A stretch of 64,000 nt of DNA. Source: Oreohelix idahoensis. Taxonomy: Eukaryota > Mollusca > Gastropoda > Stylommatophora > Oreohelicidae. The notes beneath the pieces are model-generated. The model made no database searches. It was not told where the DNA came from and was given only the letters and a program-made list of their open reading frames with translations. A program made the position numbers and the translations under genes. Positions 60,641 through 64,000 of the stretch are shown piece after piece. Positions within the stretch are counted from its first letter, which is position 1; every line of letters begins with the position of its first letter. The stretch lies in assembly GCA_024509875.1 (NCBI GenBank), contig JAMPIV010018789.1, positions 231,813 to 295,812 on the forward strand. The letters run 5' to 3'.

Positions 60641-62560
60641 TTCACGGTCCTTTCTAGCTTGTCTCGCTGTTTCGCTGCTGCTCTTCTTGATGATTCGCAT
60701 GCTGCTGCACCTTTACGAAGAGATGTGCGCCAAGCAGTTCGGTCTTGCGCAGCAGCTTCCCATGTGTCTGGGTTTATGTCAAGGTTTTCAATGACGTCTT
60801 TAACGTGTCTTTGAAGCGCTTCTTTTGGCCACCATGGGAGCGTTTACCCTTCTGCATCTCACCATAAAAGAGTATCTTTGGCAGTCGATGGTCTGGCATG
60901 CGGACTACATGACCTGCACAGCGAATTTGTGACTGCATCAGAATAGTATCAATACTAGGGATACCAGCTCTGTCAAGACTGGTGGTCAACGGGATCTTGT
61001 CTTGCCATTTGAAGTTCATTATCTTCCTGAGACAGACTGTATGGAAGGGGTTTAGCTTCTTTACGTGGCGCCTGTATACAGTCCATGTTTCACATGCATA
61101 TAGCAGCACTGGAAGCACCGCAGCTCTGTACACCTTCAGCTTTGTCTGTAGACTAATGCCACTTCGATGCCAACCGTTGGTGTATAGTCTGCCAAATGTG
61201 CTGCTGGCTTTGGAGATCCTGGTGTTCACCTCATCATCAATGACAATGTTCTGGGATAGTGTGCTACCAAGGTATGTGAATCTGTTCACAACTTTCAGTT
61301 TCTCACCATTAACCTTGATGACTGGCTCAGTATAAACTGTGCCAGGAGCTGGTTGGTACATGATTTCTGTTTTCTTCGTGTTGATGGTAAGCCCAAAGTT
61401 GGCGCAGGCTTCGGAGAATCTATCCACACTATGCTGCAGATCAGCCTCTGAGCCAGCATTGAGGGCACAATCATCAGCAAACAGAAGATCTCTGATGGTG
61501 TGTGATTTGACCTTGGTTTTTTGCTTGAAGCCTCCTAAGGTTAAACAATTTTCCATCAATACGATAACTAATGTCGATTCCTGTGTCCCCGTCTCTAAAA
61601 GCATCAGTCAGCATAGCAGAAAACATGATACTGAACAGAGTCGGTGCAAGTACGCACCCTTGTTTAACTCCATTTGAGACGGGGAAAGGCTCTGATAGCT
61701 CACCGTTTTCCTAAACTCTAGCCTGCATTCCATCATGCAGTTGCTGCACTATTGTGATAAATTTCTTTGGGCAGGCCGTAATTTTGCCATGAGATCTTCC
61801 ATAGACCCTCTCACTACTGACCGTGTGTCGAACGCCTTTGTCAAGTCGATGAAAGCTGTGTACAGGTCACCAGTGCTGTTCTTAGGCATTTTTCTTGTAG
61901 CTGTCTTGCAGCGAACACCATATCTGTGGTTCCACGTTCTTTCCGGAATCCCACACTGACTTTCAGGTAAAAGACCTTTGTCAAGATTGAGCCGATAAGG
62001 CGATTCAAAAGGATTCTGGCGAATATCTTCCCAGCGATTGATAAAAGAGAGAAGCCTCGATGATTGTTGCAGTCTTGGCGATTACCTTTACGTTTATATA
62101 GATGTATAATTGAGGCATCTTTGAGATCGTGTGGGATGGTTTCACTCTGCCACATTTGCTGGAGATCATATGAAGTTTCTCTATCAGAACTGCACCGCCA
62201 TCTTTATAAACCTCAACAGGAATTGAATCGGAGCCAGGGGCCTTTCCACTAGACAGTTGACGAATCGCTTTTTTATAGTTTCCTCCAGAGTTGGTTACAT
62301 CATCTAATGCTTCATTTATAGGGCCATTATAAATTTGGGGCAGGCGGATGATGGCTTTCGTCGTTAATAGATGATGGCTGGTTCAAGATATTATTAAAAT
62401 GTTCAGTCCAGCGTTGGAGCATTTTTCCTTGTCTGTAATTAGTGTTTTTCCATCTGCATTAAGGAGGGGAAATTATCCTGATGATGTTGGACCATAGACC
62501 GCTTTGAGTGCAAGGTAAAAGTTTTTCAGGTCATGGCTGTCAGCAAAGCCTTGGAGCTCA
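60641..62560 (-). pseudogene. Reverse transcriptase of the second LINE
   Basis: Copies the LINE RNA at the target. The frame 62155-61841 shows IIHLYKRKGNRQDCNNHRGF, FRKERGTTDMVFAARQLQEK. At about 61680-61610 (minus) NGVKQGCVLAPTLFSIMFSA is motif B. The frame 61604-60774 has LLFADDCALNAG (FADD near 61470-61485), INTKKTEIMYQPAPG, FTYLGSTLSQNIVIDDEV and the tail LPVLLYACETWTVYRRH, MPDHRLPKILFYGE. Part of the region between motif A and B is deleted (near 61840). It is unrelated in sequence to the jockey/CR1-like LINE at 9523-11828. Frameshifts make it inactive. Confidence 0.87.
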
Positions 62561-63600
62561 TCTGCTTTTATTACTCAGCATGAATCCGGCATCTGGCGTA
62601 GTTTATGTTGGACGATTCTACGCATGTTGTTGAAAGCGTCTTTCTTGGATGTAGATTTTGGATCATTTAAATATGCTTTATGGAGATGGTGTTTCTCAGC
62701 CAACATCTGCTTTATATCATCTGAGTTCTCATCAAACCAGTCCCATTTTTGTTTCTTGATGGAAGGACCCAGGACCTCTGTAGCAGTGTTGTAGATCTGC
62801 TCACTTAGGGCTGCCCAATTTGTTTCCACACTTTGGCCGTCTAGCGAGATAGATTTGAGACGGTCTTCTAAGGTGTCAGTAAATGACTGTTTGATTTTTG
62901 TCTTCTTTAGTTTGGTGACATCCAGCCTCTTTTTGAGTTTTCTTCCCCTGACTGGACAACGGGCACCTGGCTGGTTGGATACGAATTTTAAGTTTAGATA
63001 CAATGAGGCGATGATCAGTCCAGCATTCGGCACCACACATGGACTTGGTCACCCGGACATCTTGCCTGTCCTTCTTCCTAACAATTACATAGTCAATTAG
63101 GTGCCAATGCTTGAGAGCGAGGAGGTGCATCCAGGGAGGTCCTGTTGCGGGTACGTAAGGAGAGTCGAAAAATGGTGTTGGTGACAAAGGAGGTCATGTT
63201 CTGCGCAAGTCTGGAGGAGACGAAGTCCATTACTGTTACAGCGACCCACGCCGTACCTACAAATAGTGCCATTCCAGGAGATGTTATCTGAGCCTACTCT
63301 TGCATTAAAGTCACCAAGAATGATGAGCTTATCTGCTTTAGGAACTGATGCAATGACTGCATGTAGTTCTTCGTAAAACTTATCCTTGTACATCCATCCT
63401 GGATTTGTAACATAGTTGGTGCATAGCATGCGACATGATGGTGGCATGTTTTCTTCCATACTGTAACAGAGGGATGCTTGACCGTCATGAGTCGGTCATT
63501 GTATTATCTTTCTCCTTTGGGGGCCCCACTAACCCTATTGCTGACAATTGCTGTTTTGATTGCAAATCCAACCCCCTGCTTCTCGTCTTTCTTTTCAGTT
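62561..63600 (-). pseudogene. Endonuclease of the second LINE
   Basis: Apurinic-type endonuclease that would nick the target DNA. Frames 63488-63294, 63459-63097, 63187-62876 and 63036-62575. Motifs: [17 protein letters not shown] (catalytic Asp/Asn, about 63295-63345), [16 protein letters not shown] and CWTDHRLIVSKLKI (terminal Asp-His pair, about 63010-63030). After the domain, a linker (DENSDDIKQMLAEKHHLHKA) leads to the reverse transcriptase. Three frame changes. The start of the domain (GVGFAIKTAIV, about 63545-63575) is the first recognisable part; upstream nothing is clear. Confidence 0.82.
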
Positions 63601-64000
63601 CCTCTTCCGCTCCAAAGGAATGTATTTACCTGCACCCTTTTCGCAAAGTTGGCCCTCGCCTGCACGTCGAGTTTTCAATCAGTGCTGCTATGTCACTGTT
63701 GCTGTACCTGGCCAGTTATCTCCCAATCAGGGAGTTACGTCTCTCAGGGTTGATTGCGTTAAAAGTCTTAGGTCAAGTAAAAGTGCGCACATTCCATGCG
63801 CATCAGGAATGAGGGGGGGGAAACAATTGTCCTTTTTTTTCTTATATGTCGATCGCCCGAAGTAGGTGTACACCAACCGCGGTAAGCTGGTTAGGTATTT
63901 GGTGAAGCAGGCAATGTTTAGGGGTCCTTTTCTAGCCCTTCTCAAGCCATGGAGGTGCGCAGTGTTACCTCAAGAGTGTGCTAGAAACTCCTGTGGCTGC
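63601..64000. other. Right edge, probable LINE 5' flank
   Basis: Overlapping short frames on both strands, none recognised. On the minus strand this lies upstream of the endonuclease and could be LINE 5' sequence. Confidence 0.35.

Overview
The window is eukaryotic, AT-rich and built almost entirely of transposable elements; no host protein-coding gene could be recognised. Mariner, a tRNA-derived SINE, several LINEs, and Ty3/Gypsy-type elements with integrase placed before reverse transcriptase fit an invertebrate animal. A mollusc or another lophotrochozoan is my best guess, but that is inference only.

Layout. Positions 1-5480 and 34438-38382 are the two arms of a large inverted duplication. 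The left arm carries a mariner element (957-2131) in a TA repeat; the right arm has the uninterrupted site. The right arm carries two insertions absent from the left. Between the arms lie about 3.9 kb holding a SINE (5964-6318) and an LTR-like relic (about 8700-9351), then one minus-strand LINE (jockey/CR1-like). That LINE is cut into three pieces by two LTR elements: A (11829-19060, target duplication CCATC) and B (20596-34060, target duplication GAGTG). Element C (22621-28727) sits inside B. To the right are D (38716-47760, plus strand) and E (52574-58361, minus strand), then a second, unrelated LINE (about 60536-63600, minus strand).

How the parts relate. A, B and C encode a Gag with a conserved N-terminal helix, a long coiled coil and a capsid-like domain. 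This is followed by an Arg/Asn-rich or CCHC nucleocapsid, a conserved Cys2-Cys-His motif and an aspartic-protease-like segment. I see no reverse transcriptase, RNase H or integrase in any of them, although each keeps LTRs, a candidate primer site and a purine tract. In A and B the protease is followed by hydrophobic, signal-peptide-like segments. D and E are damaged full-type elements in the order Gag-PR-INT-RT-RH (GmR1-like). Their Gags share the same N-terminal architecture as A-C, so elements of the D/E type are plausible helpers. This Gag-protease-membrane family without polymerase is the most interesting content of the window.

By-eye LTR divergence is lowest for C (under 1 percent), about 2 percent for B and about 3 percent for A, which agrees with C having jumped into B. 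All open reading frames carry frameshifts or stops somewhere, so every coding entry is treated as a decayed or frame-broken transposon gene.
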